From NCBI RefSeq assembly GCF_025264665.1, contig NZ_CP073697.1, positions 3,453,501 to 3,517,500 on the forward strand: a DNA stretch of 64,000 bases, read 5' to 3'. The notes beneath the pieces are model-generated. The model saw only the letters and a program-made list of their open reading frames with translations. It ran no database searches and was not told the DNA's origin. The position numbers were made by a program, and so were the translations under genes. This document shows, piece after piece, positions 39,468 through 48,464 of the stretch (position 1 is the first letter of the stretch; each line of letters begins with the position of its first letter). This DNA is from Edaphobacter flagellatus (GTDB lineage Bacteria; Acidobacteriota; Terriglobia; Terriglobales; Acidobacteriaceae).

Positions 39468-41090
39468 TTAGTGATTCGCAGGATTCGTCTTCTGCGCGAG
39501 CTTCAGATGCTCCTGCAGGCTCTGCGCTTCGGGAATGAAGGAGACGGCCTTGGAGATCTGCGGATCCCATTCAGCGCGCACCTTCAAGCCTTCCAGCTGG
39601 CCGAACTGCGAGGTATACAGCTCGCTCTTGATGCTGGTCTTGATCCAGTCCTGCACGCCTGCGATGTCCTGGTCGGTGTAGTCGATGTTCTGCGATTTCA
39701 GGAACGCCTTGAATTCCTGCAATACCGCGTCATCCACCGTGAAGTCCTTGCTGACGGAGCCATGCTGCGCCAGGTAATGCTTGCTGAAGTTGAAGAACGC
39801 ATACTTGATCACCAGAGAATCCTGGAAGCGGTTCGACTTGAGGTTGTCGATCTTCTCGTCGGGCGTAATACCGCCGCCGCCGTACACCGTGCGTCCGGAG
39901 TCTGTCAGCTTTACTTCGAGGTTCGCCTTGTCCTTGGGCTGCGTTGCTGAATCGCGCACGTAGTAGTAGTCGTACAGCGATACGTTGTTGTAGTTGCGCT
40001 GGATGAGGCGGCCCGAAGGCGTGTAGTAGTGATACGTGGTCAGGGCGAGACCGGTGTTCTCGGTGATCTGGAAGACGGTCTGCACCAGTCCCTTGCCGAA
40101 GGTTGTTTCGCCGACGATCAGTGCGCGATCGTGGTCCTGCAAGGCGCCGGAGACGATCTCGGCGGCGGATGCCGTGTTGCGATTGACCAGCACGACGATC
40201 GGATACTTTGTATCGGAGCCATGCGCTGCACGATAGACCTGATCGGGGAAGGCGCGTCCGCGCTGCGAGACGACGATCTGGCCCTTCTGCAGGAACTTGT
40301 CGGACATATTGACGGCTTCGTTCAGCAGGCCGCCCGGATTGCCGCGCAGATCGATCACCAGGCCATTGATGTCGCCGAACTTGTCCAGCGCATCGCCTAC
40401 CTCGCGACTGGTCGTCTCCATGAAGTTGGTGACATGCATGTAGCCGATACCGGGGCGAATCATGAAAGCGAGATCGACGGAGGGACGCGAAACTTCGTCG
40501 CGCACGAGGTCGAACTGAAGCGGCTTGTCGGAGCCTTCGCGGCTCATCGTTACCAGCACATGCGTGTTGCGCGGGCCCTTCAGCATGGTGGCTACGGCTG
40601 CGGAGTCCATGCCCTCGGTGCTCTTGCCGTCGACCGAGAGAATTACGTCGCCGGGCCGTACGCCAGCCTTGTATGCGGGCGTGCCTTCGAAGGGATAGAG
40701 AACAACGATCTTGGTGCCACCTTTGGCCGTCGGGTCCGGCTGCGGCTGGATGGTCATACCGACGCCGTAATAGCGGCCGTGCTGGTCCTCACGCATCTGC
40801 GCGTAGGCCTTGGGATCGTAGAAGCTGGAGTGCGGATCGAGGACATGCAGCATGCCGGGAATGGCACCGTCGTAGATGGCCTTGTCGGTCTTGTCGGTCG
40901 TCATCTTGTCGGCGTAGTTCTGCTCCACCAGCGAGTAGACGTTGGTGAAATTCCGCAGACTGTCGCGCAGGGTGGACTCATCGGTAGCAGACTGAGCGGC
41001 GACGCGCTGATTGATGAACGATCCAGCCACCGCGCAGGTGGCCAGAAATACAGTGACGGAGTACAGTGCACGGCGGGTGCGGGGTGCCAT
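39468..41090 (-). CDS. S41-family C-terminal processing peptidase
   Basis: 540 aa, start ATG 41090. N-terminal membrane anchor or signal peptide (about 8-30, ALYSVTVFLATCAVAGSFI). PDZ domain at about 105-195 (GVGMTIQPQPDPTAKGGTKIVV, AGVRPGDVILSVDGKS). Tail-specific protease core at about 200-400: IGYMHVTNFMETTSREV, VIDLRGNPGGLLNEAVNM, VLVNRNTASAAEIVSGALQD (catalytic Ser) and VGETTFGKGLVQT (catalytic Lys), then TTYHYYTPSGRLIQ. Trims or degrades periplasmic proteins through their C-termini. The region after residue 430 is an additional helical domain. Divergent from the SurA-like gene, placing two envelope quality-control genes back to back. Confidence 0.94.
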   Translation of the reverse strand: MAPRTRRALYSVTVFLATCAVAGSFINQRVAAQSATDESTLRDSLRNFTNVYSLVEQNYADKMTTDKTDKAIYDGAIPGMLHVLDPHSSFYDPKAYAQMREDQHGRYYGVGMTIQPQPDPTAKGGTKIVVLYPFEGTPAYKAGVRPGDVILSVDGKSTEGMDSAAVATMLKGPRNTHVLVTMSREGSDKPLQFDLVRDEVSRPSVDLAFMIRPGIGYMHVTNFMETTSREVGDALDKFGDINGLVIDLRGNPGGLLNEAVNMSDKFLQKGQIVVSQRGRAFPDQVYRAAHGSDTKYPIVVLVNRNTASAAEIVSGALQDHDRALIVGETTFGKGLVQTVFQITENTGLALTTYHYYTPSGRLIQRNYNNVSLYDYYYVRDSATQPKDKANLEVKLTDSGRTVYGGGGITPDEKIDNLKSNRFQDSLVIKYAFFNFSKHYLAQHGSVSKDFTVDDAVLQEFKAFLKSQNIDYTDQDIAGVQDWIKTSIKSELYTSQFGQLEGLKVRAEWDPQISKAVSFIPEAQSLQEHLKLAQKTNPANH

Positions 41091-41353
41091 CGATTCGCTT
41101 ACCTCAAATGAGAGCGGCTGTGCGTAAACCTCACGCCGGACGCTCTTCTAATAACTATAGACGCGTCCCAGATTGGACGGAGTATAGCACTGGCGGGTGA
41201 GCCGCCAAGGGTGTCCCGGCCGCCGATTCGCTTACCGGCCTCAGGACGTTTAGAATGTTGGGACGGATACCGTCTGCGTGATGGACGAGTCCAACCAGCA
41301 GGCGGATGCGGGTTTAAGCGCCCGTGGCCCCTCTCCAGTTGATACAGGTGACG

Positions 41354-43345
41354 ATGATCTTTCGAATTTCGCAGTTCAGGGCAGTGCGCGGGCTTAGCCT
41401 GCTGGCGCTGCCGGTAGCGGTGCTGGCGCAGGCTCCGCGGTACCAGAGCCCGCTGGCGGTTCCCAATGCTCCGCAGCAGCAGGTGACTCTGCCCACCCCG
41501 CCAGCCATTACTCCGAATGGGGTTGTGGTGGAAGACGTGATCGTCAGGGTGAATGACCAGATCATCAATCGCAGCGACCTGGAGCGCAGCGAGCAGCAGC
41601 TTACGACGGAAAATCAGCAGAATCAGGCTTCTCCGCAGGAAGTTGCCGACCGCCAGAAGAACCTGCTGCGCGACATGATTGACCAGCAGCTGCTGCTGTC
41701 GCGCGCCAAGGAGCTCGGCCTGAACGCCGATGCTGAGGTCATCCGCCGCCTCGACGACATCCGCAAGCAGAATCACCTGGATTCGATGGAAGACCTCGAG
41801 AAGGCAGCGCGTCAGCAAGGCGTTTCCTTTGAGGACTTTAAGGCGAATATTCGGAATAACATCCTCACCCAGCAGGTCGTGCGCGACGAGGTCGGACGGC
41901 ACATTCAGCCGACGCAGGGGCAGGAGCAGGCTTACTACAACGCTCATAAGAATGAGTTTGCGCAGCCGGAGCAGGTTCGCCTGAGCGAAATTCTGGTTCC
42001 AACGCCCGCCGATGCAACGGATGCCGTAGTCGCTCAGGCTCAGGCCAAGGCAGAGGGCATTGCTGCCAAGATCAAATCGGGCGACGATTTCGCTGCGCTG
42101 GCCAAGGCCAACTCGGGCGGTCCCACCGCTTCGCAGGGAGGCGATCTCGGTCTCTTCAAGCGTGGCGCTCTGGCGAAGGTGCTCGAAGATCAGACATTCT
42201 CGCTTCCTGCGGGAGGTGTGACTGCTCCCATTCGCACGCGTCAGGGTTTTGTCATTCTGAAGGTGACCGAGCATCAGGAAGCCGGCGTGCCCGCTCTCAA
42301 GGACATCGAGCCTCAGATTCAGGAGGCGATCTACATGCAGGCGATGCAGCCTGCCCTGCGTGAGTATCTGACGAAGCTGCGCGAGGATGCGTATATCGAT
42401 ATCAAGCCCGGCTTTGTCGATTCCGGCGCCAGCCCACGGCAGACCAAGCCGGTCTTTAGCGCGTACGCTCCGCCCGTCCCGAAGAAGAAGCAGGCACAGG
42501 AGAAGCAGCGCTTCGATCGCGGTGGCCGCTTCTCGACGGTAGCGAAGAACACGCCGGCTGCTCCCGCGCCGAAGGCTGCTTTGCCCGCTGCTTCTGCACC
42601 GGCGGCTGGCACAGCGGATGCGGCTACAGCAGGCGCTGCGACCCCAGATGTTGCTGCAGCGGATGTTCCGTCCACTCCACCGGCGGCGACGAAGGTCAGC
42701 TCGAAACCATCGAAGCCGAAGAAGATTAAGCGTGAAAAGATTCGTTTCGGCCAGGCGCCGCGGAATGCGTTGCCTCCCGGACCGCAGGAGACGGCTGTAG
42801 GCGCAGGTGCGGGTACGGCCTCCTCGACGCAGGCTGCTGTGGGCGATGCTGGTTCTGCGATCGCTCCCGGTACGGCGATTGCGCCGACGGAGTCGACCAC
42901 ACAGGTGCTGACCTCTTCGGCTGACGCCGATCCGCTGGCTCCAAAGCCAACGAATACGGGCAAGACGCGTTACAGCTATCGCGCCAAGACCGAGGCCATC
43001 GACAAGGCTGCGCGGAAAGACGCTGTCGTGAAGCAGAAGGCAGCGTTCACGCCGTCTCCGGAGACAACGCAGGAGAAGGCCGATAAGTCTGCTCAGGCGA
43101 CTCCGCTTGGCCTGAATGGCGATACTGCGACCAAGAAGAAAAAGAAGCGCGCAAAGGGAGAGCCGAAGGAGAGGCTGCAGAACAAGCCGACAGCCCCGAC
43201 GACGGATGCACCAGCGCCTGATCCGACGGTGAATCCGAATTTGGGCGCAACGCCTGCCGGCATCACTCCAAAGCCGGTTCCTGCTCCTCAGACCACGACA
43301 CCGCAGCAGAATCCGCCTGCACCGGCGCCGCAGCCAAATAACTAA
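41354..43345 (+). CDS. SurA-like peptidylprolyl isomerase with long disordered tail
   Basis: 663 aa from ATG 41354; a GTG at 41324 would add 10 residues. Signal peptide of about 24 residues (GLSLLALPVAVLAQA). SurA N-terminal chaperone domain at about 55-195 (VEDVIVRVNDQIINRSDLERSE, LLRDMIDQQLLLSRAKELGL) and one parvulin rotamase domain at about 205-305 (VRLSEILVP, AKIKSGDDFAALAKANSGG, GGDLGLFKRGAL, FSLPAGGVTAPIRTRQGFVILKV). SurA normally has two parvulin domains. Residues about 370-663 are an Ala/Pro/Lys/Thr-rich, probably disordered tail with PKKKQAQEKQRFDRGGRF-type basic patches; this is not part of the family. Periplasmic folding of outer-membrane proteins is the likely role. Confidence 0.9.
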   Translation: MIFRISQFRAVRGLSLLALPVAVLAQAPRYQSPLAVPNAPQQQVTLPTPPAITPNGVVVEDVIVRVNDQIINRSDLERSEQQLTTENQQNQASPQEVADRQKNLLRDMIDQQLLLSRAKELGLNADAEVIRRLDDIRKQNHLDSMEDLEKAARQQGVSFEDFKANIRNNILTQQVVRDEVGRHIQPTQGQEQAYYNAHKNEFAQPEQVRLSEILVPTPADATDAVVAQAQAKAEGIAAKIKSGDDFAALAKANSGGPTASQGGDLGLFKRGALAKVLEDQTFSLPAGGVTAPIRTRQGFVILKVTEHQEAGVPALKDIEPQIQEAIYMQAMQPALREYLTKLREDAYIDIKPGFVDSGASPRQTKPVFSAYAPPVPKKKQAQEKQRFDRGGRFSTVAKNTPAAPAPKAALPAASAPAAGTADAATAGAATPDVAAADVPSTPPAATKVSSKPSKPKKIKREKIRFGQAPRNALPPGPQETAVGAGAGTASSTQAAVGDAGSAIAPGTAIAPTESTTQVLTSSADADPLAPKPTNTGKTRYSYRAKTEAIDKAARKDAVVKQKAAFTPSPETTQEKADKSAQATPLGLNGDTATKKKKKRAKGEPKERLQNKPTAPTTDAPAPDPTVNPNLGATPAGITPKPVPAPQTTTPQQNPPAPAPQPNN

Positions 43346-43366
43346 CCCCATTTCACGGTACGAACA

Positions 43367-43398
43367 AGGAACGCGAGAGCATCGTCTCTCGCGTTCCT
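43367..43398 (+). terminator. Intrinsic terminator of the SurA-like gene
   Basis: AGGAACGCGAGAG / CTCTCGCGTTCCT, perfect 13-bp stem with a 6-base loop, followed by GTTTTCGGG. Confidence 0.92.
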
Positions 43399-43423
43399 GT
43401 TTTCGGGAGTTATTCTTGTCCTA

Positions 43424-44500
43424 ATGAAAGACTTCTTCATCGCCGATGCAGCGCGCTTCGACAACTGCATCGTGACCTCCTATTTTGTCCTCTCGTCGTT
43501 TCAGATTCGCGAAAAACGTCAGGGCGGTGGCCAGTTTCTGACGGCTACGCTCACGGACAAGACCGGCTCGATGCCCGCCGTGATGTGGGAAGACTTTGCC
43601 GACTCCATCGCGCCGTGCACGGAAGGCTGCTACGTCAAGGCACAGGGCCAGATCTCGCGCTATCAAAACAAATTTCAGATGGCATTGCAGCGTATTCGCT
43701 TTGCCGCGGAGAGCGAGATCGATCCGGCCGACTATCTGCCGGTCACGCACTTCGATATCGATGCGATGTGGAGCGAGCTGCGCGGCTATGTATCGCGCTT
43801 TACGAATCCCGACCTCAAACGTCTCGTCTTCTCTTTTCTCGACGACCCGGAGATCGCTACTGCCTATCGCACGGCGCCCGCGGCCAAGATGCTGCACCAT
43901 GCCTGGATCGGCGGTTTGCTGGAGCATGTGCTGACGCTTGTACGTGTCTGTTTGGCCAACGCGCCGTTCTATCCCGAGGTCGATCCCGACCTGCTGGTTA
44001 CGGGAGCGATTCTGCATGACATCGGCAAGATTCGCGAGCTGCACTGGAAGTCCAGCTTCGGCTATACGCTTGAGGGCCAGTTGATCGGCCACATCAGCAT
44101 CGCGCAAGGCATGCTGCTGGAGAAGGTTCGCCAGCTTGAGCCATTCCCTGAGAAGATTCGTATCCTTGTCGAGCACATGATCCTTTCGCACCACGGCAAA
44201 TATGAGTTCGGCTCGCCGAAATTGCCGATGACGCCCGAGGCATTGCTGCTGAACACGCTCGACGATCTCGAGGCCAAGATGCAGACATTGCGCAACGCCT
44301 TCGCCAACGCGGAGTCGCAGGGCAAAGGCCCCGGTGAGGTCACTGACTGGGTCCGTTCGATGGAGCGAGCGCTCTTCAACTCGCAGGCATGGGTTAAAGA
44401 GGAGGCTGGCTCCGCGCCGCCTGCTTCGCAGGCTGAGACCGGTTCTGCCTCGCAGGAGATGCTGCCCATTACCGGCGCGGACTCCATCCCAATCCGCTAA
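43424..44500 (+). CDS. OB-fold/HD-domain protein, YhaM-like 3'-5' exoribonuclease
   Basis: 358 aa, start ATG 43424. N-terminal OB fold (about 10-95: FVLSSFQIREKRQGGGQFLTATLTDKTGSMPAVMWED, GCYVKAQGQISRYQNKFQMAL) and a metal-dependent HD domain (about 135-290: AAKMLHHAWIGGLLEHVLTLVRV, LLVTGAILHDIGKIRELHW with the His-Asp pair, EHMILSHHGKYEFGSPKLPMTPEALLL). This is the arrangement of Bacillus YhaM, which degrades RNA and ssDNA from the 3' end. The tail (about 310-358) is Ala/Ser-rich. It follows the SurA-like terminator, so it has its own promoter. Confidence 0.91.
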   Translation: MKDFFIADAARFDNCIVTSYFVLSSFQIREKRQGGGQFLTATLTDKTGSMPAVMWEDFADSIAPCTEGCYVKAQGQISRYQNKFQMALQRIRFAAESEIDPADYLPVTHFDIDAMWSELRGYVSRFTNPDLKRLVFSFLDDPEIATAYRTAPAAKMLHHAWIGGLLEHVLTLVRVCLANAPFYPEVDPDLLVTGAILHDIGKIRELHWKSSFGYTLEGQLIGHISIAQGMLLEKVRQLEPFPEKIRILVEHMILSHHGKYEFGSPKLPMTPEALLLNTLDDLEAKMQTLRNAFANAESQGKGPGEVTDWVRSMERALFNSQAWVKEEAGSAPPASQAETGSASQEMLPITGADSIPIR

Positions 44501-44507
44501 GTTCGAT

Positions 44508-44516
44508 TGCTATACT
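44508..44516 (+). promoter_or_regulatory. Candidate extended -10 promoter for the GH172 gene
   Basis: TGCTATACT about 53 bp before ATG 44570, just past the stop of the preceding gene. No clear -35. Identical to the 9-mer before the YifB gene. Confidence 0.35.
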
Positions 44517-44569
44517 CCTCGTGCAGTTTTCGAGCTGCGTTCGCGATCTGCTAAATAGAGGAGCCATTG

Positions 44570-45718
44570 ATGCGTATTCGAGCGATTCTGGCGACAACGT
44601 TCCTGTTGAGCGCAGCCTTTGCAGAGGCGCAGATTCCATCCTGGATGCCCGACCCCACGCAGCAGCAGACCTATACGCTCCATCGGTCATCGAGCCGTGA
44701 GGCTACGGGAGCCAACGCAGACTATCGCACGCTTACTCCCGGGCAGACGCTGTCGATCCTCGATGTCGATGGTCCCGGTTTGATCTCACACATGTGGTTC
44801 ACGATCAACGCACCGGAGCCGTATCACCTGAAGCGCATCGTAATGCGCATTTACTGGGACGGTGAGGAGTCGCCCAGCGTGGAAGCGCCGATCGGCGACT
44901 TCTTCGGCCTGGGCAACGGGATGTACTACGGTTGGCAGTCGGCTGTGCTCAGCGCGGGGTCAGACAGATCGCTCAACTGCTGGTTCCCCATGCCGTACGC
45001 GAAACACGCGCGGGTCACCATCACCAACGAAGGCAAGATGTCGGTCAACAGCCTGTACTGGAACATCGATTACCGGCAGGATGCAAAGCCGCTCCCTCCC
45101 GGTACGCTGTACTTTCACGCCGACTATCGTCAGGCCTATCCCAACCATGGCTGGGCGAAGGACTGGTACTCCAACGGCGACCCGCAGGTGAACTACCGCC
45201 GCAACCTCGATGGCAAAGATAACTACGTCTGGTTTGAGGCTCAAGGTCACGGCCAGTTCGTCGGCGTCACTATGTCCGTCTTTCAGAACCAGGATGGATG
45301 GTGGGGCGAAGGCAACGACATGTTCTTCATCGACGATGCCACGACACCAGCCATGGTCGGCACCGGTTCGGAGGACTACTTCCTCGGCGCATGGGATTTC
45401 GGTGGCCCGGCACAGTTTCCCCTGCACGGATCGCCCATGGTCGGTGCGGAGGTAGCAGGTTCGCGCTCCAGCGTCTACCGCTTCCATCTCGATTCGCCTA
45501 TACCCTTCAAGAAATCCATGCGGGCGACGATCGAGCACGGCCACGCTAACTCACGCTCCGACAACTACTCCTCCGTCGCTTACTGGTACCAGGCCGAACC
45601 GCATCAGCCCTTTCCGGCGCTGCCGGAGATGAGCGAGCGCATCCCGACGCTGCAGTTCGTCGGCGGCCCCGGGAACTCCAAAGAACCGTATGTGCAGGGA
45701 GCGCCCCAGCCCCGCTGA
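44570..45718 (+). CDS. Exported DUF2961 protein, glycoside hydrolase family 172
   Basis: 382 aa from ATG 44570 (a TTG directly precedes it), with AGAGGAG 6 bp upstream. Signal peptide about 20 residues (LLSAAFAEAQ). Double jelly-roll DUF2961/GH172 features: LDVDGPGLISHMWFTINA, VMRIYWDGEESPSVEAPIGDFFG, YYGWQSAVLSAGSDRSLNCWFPMPY, GWWGEGNDMFFID, GTGSEDYFLGAWDFGGP and YRFHLDSPIPFKKSM, whose acidic residues include the likely catalytic Glu pair. Characterised GH172 enzymes act on alpha-D-fructofuranosides, inulobiose anhydrides or alpha-D-arabinofuranosides; which applies here is unknown. Single-gene unit between a nuclease and aroC, not in a polysaccharide-utilisation cluster. Confidence 0.88.
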   Translation: MRIRAILATTFLLSAAFAEAQIPSWMPDPTQQQTYTLHRSSSREATGANADYRTLTPGQTLSILDVDGPGLISHMWFTINAPEPYHLKRIVMRIYWDGEESPSVEAPIGDFFGLGNGMYYGWQSAVLSAGSDRSLNCWFPMPYAKHARVTITNEGKMSVNSLYWNIDYRQDAKPLPPGTLYFHADYRQAYPNHGWAKDWYSNGDPQVNYRRNLDGKDNYVWFEAQGHGQFVGVTMSVFQNQDGWWGEGNDMFFIDDATTPAMVGTGSEDYFLGAWDFGGPAQFPLHGSPMVGAEVAGSRSSVYRFHLDSPIPFKKSMRATIEHGHANSRSDNYSSVAYWYQAEPHQPFPALPEMSERIPTLQFVGGPGNSKEPYVQGAPQPR

Positions 45719-45766
45719 AGCGGCCGCAAGTGCCTTTCGCTCGAAGGCATTAGAATCGTAGTAGAC

Positions 45767-46942
45767 ATGTTACGTTTTTCAACTGCAGGTGAGAGCCACG
45801 GCGAGAGCCTCGTCGCCCTGGTCAGCGGACTTCCGGCCGGTGTTCCGGTCGATCAGGAGTTCATCAGCCGCGAGCTTTGGCGGCGTCAGAAGGGCTACGG
45901 TCGCGGCGGACGCATGCGGATCGAACGCGATGCGGCTCACATCCTCTCCGGTGTGCGCCACGGCAAGACCATCGGCTCTCCCGTCGCGATGACCATCGCC
46001 AACAACGACTGGAAAAACTGGACCGAGATTCTGCCGGTTGAAGAAGGCGACCCGGCCAAGCACAAGGCCGTCGCTTCGCCGCGTCCCGGCCATGCCGATC
46101 TTGCAGGTGCACTGAAGTTCAACTTCCCCGACGCCCGTTACGTGCTCGAACGCGCCAGCGCGCGCGAATCAACTGCGCGTGTCGCTTCCGGCGCGCTTGC
46201 GAAGCTGTTGCTGCGCGCCCTTGGCATCGAAGTGCTCTCGCACGTCATCCGCGTCGGCAAAGCAGAACTCCGGCGCACGGCGAAGTGGGAGGAGATCGTC
46301 GCGCTCTCGCAGAAAGACGAAGTTCTGCTGAACTGCGTGGACCCCGAGGATGAGGCGCGTATGAAGGCAGAGGTTGATGCCGTCCTCCGCACCGGTGATA
46401 CCGTTGGTGGCGTCTTTGAAGTCGTTGTTCACGGCCTGCCTCCCGGCGTTGGCACGCATGTCAACTGGGACGAGCGCCTCGACGGCATTCTTGCTCAAGC
46501 CGTGATGAGCTTGCAGGCAGTCAAGGCCGTTGAAATCGGACGCGGCGTTACGGCTGCTGAGTCCGTCGGTTCCGAGGTGCATGATGCCATCGGCTACGAG
46601 GGCGCTCAAGAGAACTTCACGAAGTTCTCGCGCGAGCACAACAATGCGGGTGGACTCGAAGGCGGCATCTCCAACGGGGAGGACGTCATCGTGCGTGGTT
46701 ATCTGAAGCCTATCTCCACACTGCGCCGTCCGCTGGGTTCGGTCAGCTTTGAGACGCGCGAACCGGTCAAGGCGGCCTATGAGCGCTCTGACGTTTGTGT
46801 CGTGCCGGCTGCTGGCGTTGCCGCCGAGGCCATGGTGGCGCTTGCTGTGGCGCGTGTGGTGCTCGAAAAATTCGGCGGCGATTCGCTTACTGAGCTGGAG
46901 CGCAACTACAAAGGTTATTTAGAGCAGATAAAGGCATTCTGA
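45767..46942 (+). CDS. aroC: Chorismate synthase AroC
   Basis: 391 aa, start ATG 45767. Last step of the shikimate pathway: FMNH2-dependent 1,4-elimination of phosphate from EPSP. Motifs: MLRFSTAGESHGESLVALV, GYGRGGRMRIERDAA, ASPRPGHADLAGALKF, RASARESTARVASGALAKL, DAIGYEG and NAGGLEGGISNGEDVIVRGYLKPISTL. Full length. It is followed after 2 bp by def, so aroC-def-fmt appear to be one transcript. aroB is elsewhere in the window on the other strand (54037-55173). Confidence 0.97.
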   Translation: MLRFSTAGESHGESLVALVSGLPAGVPVDQEFISRELWRRQKGYGRGGRMRIERDAAHILSGVRHGKTIGSPVAMTIANNDWKNWTEILPVEEGDPAKHKAVASPRPGHADLAGALKFNFPDARYVLERASARESTARVASGALAKLLLRALGIEVLSHVIRVGKAELRRTAKWEEIVALSQKDEVLLNCVDPEDEARMKAEVDAVLRTGDTVGGVFEVVVHGLPPGVGTHVNWDERLDGILAQAVMSLQAVKAVEIGRGVTAAESVGSEVHDAIGYEGAQENFTKFSREHNNAGGLEGGISNGEDVIVRGYLKPISTLRRPLGSVSFETREPVKAAYERSDVCVVPAAGVAAEAMVALAVARVVLEKFGGDSLTELERNYKGYLEQIKAF

Positions 46943-46944
46943 AC

Positions 46945-47490
46945 GTGGCAAAGACTGAAAACACACCCGAACACAAGGGAACGATCTACGAGATTGTGAA
47001 GTATCCTGACCCCGTTCTCGCTAAAAAAGGCGAGCCGGTTACGGTCTTCGACAAAAAGCTGAAGACACTGGTCGACGACATGTTTGCCTCGATGTACGAG
47101 GCACAGGGAATCGGCCTGGCCGCGCCGCAGATTGGACTTTCGCAGCGGCTGACCGTCATTGATGTCAGCTTCAAGAAGAACCCGGAAGAAAAGATCGTTC
47201 TGATCAATCCTGAAATTATCGAACGCGAGGGCCAGCAGTGCGAAGAAGAGGGTTGCCTCTCTCTTCCCGAGATTCGCGACAAGGTGAAGCGCGCGGCAAA
47301 GGTCAAGGTGCGTGCACAGGACGTCAACGGCGAGTGGTTCGAGATCGAGGGCGAGGAGCTGCTAGCCCGCGCTTTCCAGCACGAGATCGACCACCTCGAC
47401 GGCATCCTCTTCATCGACCGCCTCAGCCGCCTGAAGAAAGACCTCACCGTCCGCAAGATCAAAAAGCTGATCAAGAACGGCGAATGGTAG
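46945..47490 (+). CDS. def: Peptide deformylase
   Basis: 181 aa starting GTG 46945, 2 bp after aroC. Removes the N-formyl group from nascent proteins with an active-site metal. The three family motifs are intact: QGIGLAAPQIG, EEGCLSLPEIR (metal Cys) and FQHEIDHLDGILFIDRL (HExxH). A C-terminal extension (RLKKDLTVRKIKKLIKNGEW) is common in this lineage. Directly precedes fmt, the enzyme that adds the formyl group, the usual pairing. Confidence 0.97.
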   Translation: MAKTENTPEHKGTIYEIVKYPDPVLAKKGEPVTVFDKKLKTLVDDMFASMYEAQGIGLAAPQIGLSQRLTVIDVSFKKNPEEKIVLINPEIIEREGQQCEEEGCLSLPEIRDKVKRAAKVKVRAQDVNGEWFEIEGEELLARAFQHEIDHLDGILFIDRLSRLKKDLTVRKIKKLIKNGEW

Positions 47491-47526
47491 CCGTTTCATG
47501 CAGCAAACCCGCGAACGTTGGACACG

Positions 47527-48462
47527 ATGAAACTCGTCTTCTGCGGCACACCGCAATTCGCTGTCCCCACGCTTGAGGCTGTCATCGCCGCAGGCCATCA
47601 GGTTGCGCTCGTCATCACGCAGCCCGATCGCCCTGTAGGGCGCGACCAGCAGGTGCAGGCACCGCCGGTCAAGCAGACTGCGTTGGCTCATCGTATTCCT
47701 GTTCTCCAGCCCGAGAAGATCAAGAACAACGCCGAGCTTCGCGCCGAACTGGAGTCCATTGCGCCCGACGCTATCCTCGTTGTTGCTTACGGACGTATCA
47801 TTCCGCAGTGGATGCTCGATCTGCCGCGCTTCGGCAACATCAATCTGCATGGCTCGCTGCTGCCCAAATATCGCGGAGCCGCTCCTATCCAGTGGGCCGT
47901 CGCCAATGGCGAAACCGTCACCGGAGTGACGACCATGCATCTCGACGCCGGGCTCGACACCGGCCCCATGCTGTTGGCGCAGGCTGTCCCTATAGGCGAA
48001 GAAGAGACCGCCGTTGAGGTGTATGAGAATCTCGCAGCCGTGGGGGCGCCACTGATGGTGGAAACGCTCCAGCGTCTGGATGCAGGTGAGCTCTTTCCCG
48101 AGCCCCAAAACCACGCTCTCGCCACGCACGCGCCGATCCTCACGCGAGACGATGGCCGTATCAATTTCACCCGCACGGCTCACCAGATTTACAACCGCTG
48201 GCGCGGCTTCCAACCGTGGCCCGGCGCGCATACGCTTCTACGCGGCAAGAAACTTATCGTGCACCGGCTGCATACCGTACAACATACAGCGCCACTCGAG
48301 CCCGGGATGATCCATCTTCACGATGGCCACCTTCTCGTCGGCTGCGGACAGTCGAGCGCGATCGAGCTCGACGAGGTGCAACTGGAAGGGAAGCGGCGCA
48401 TGTTGGCAGCGGACCTGCTTCGCGGCTTCCAGATCAACTCCGGCGAGCGGCTCGGCGAATAG
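47527..48462 (+). CDS. fmt: Methionyl-tRNA formyltransferase
   Basis: 311 aa from ATG 47527 (MKLVFCGTPQFAVPTLEAVI); a TTG at 47518 would add three residues. Formylates initiator Met-tRNA using 10-formyl-THF. N-terminal Rossmann domain with SLLPKYRGAAPIQWAVANGE and GVTTMHLDAGLDTGPML (the catalytic Asn-His-Asp region is NINLHGSLLPKYRG plus the Asp in LDTGP), and a C-terminal tRNA-binding barrel from about residue 210 (NRWRGFQPWPGAHT). Follows def by 36 bp. Confidence 0.96.
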   Translation: MKLVFCGTPQFAVPTLEAVIAAGHQVALVITQPDRPVGRDQQVQAPPVKQTALAHRIPVLQPEKIKNNAELRAELESIAPDAILVVAYGRIIPQWMLDLPRFGNINLHGSLLPKYRGAAPIQWAVANGETVTGVTTMHLDAGLDTGPMLLAQAVPIGEEETAVEVYENLAAVGAPLMVETLQRLDAGELFPEPQNHALATHAPILTRDDGRINFTRTAHQIYNRWRGFQPWPGAHTLLRGKKLIVHRLHTVQHTAPLEPGMIHLHDGHLLVGCGQSSAIELDEVQLEGKRRMLAADLLRGFQINSGERLGE

Positions 48463-48464
48463 CG

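Noticed and set aside
41099..43351. 750-aa minus-strand frame opposite the SurA-like gene
   Set aside because: Arg/Leu/Ser-rich translation without domains, fully antisense to a gene with clear SurA and parvulin motifs; a codon-bias shadow.
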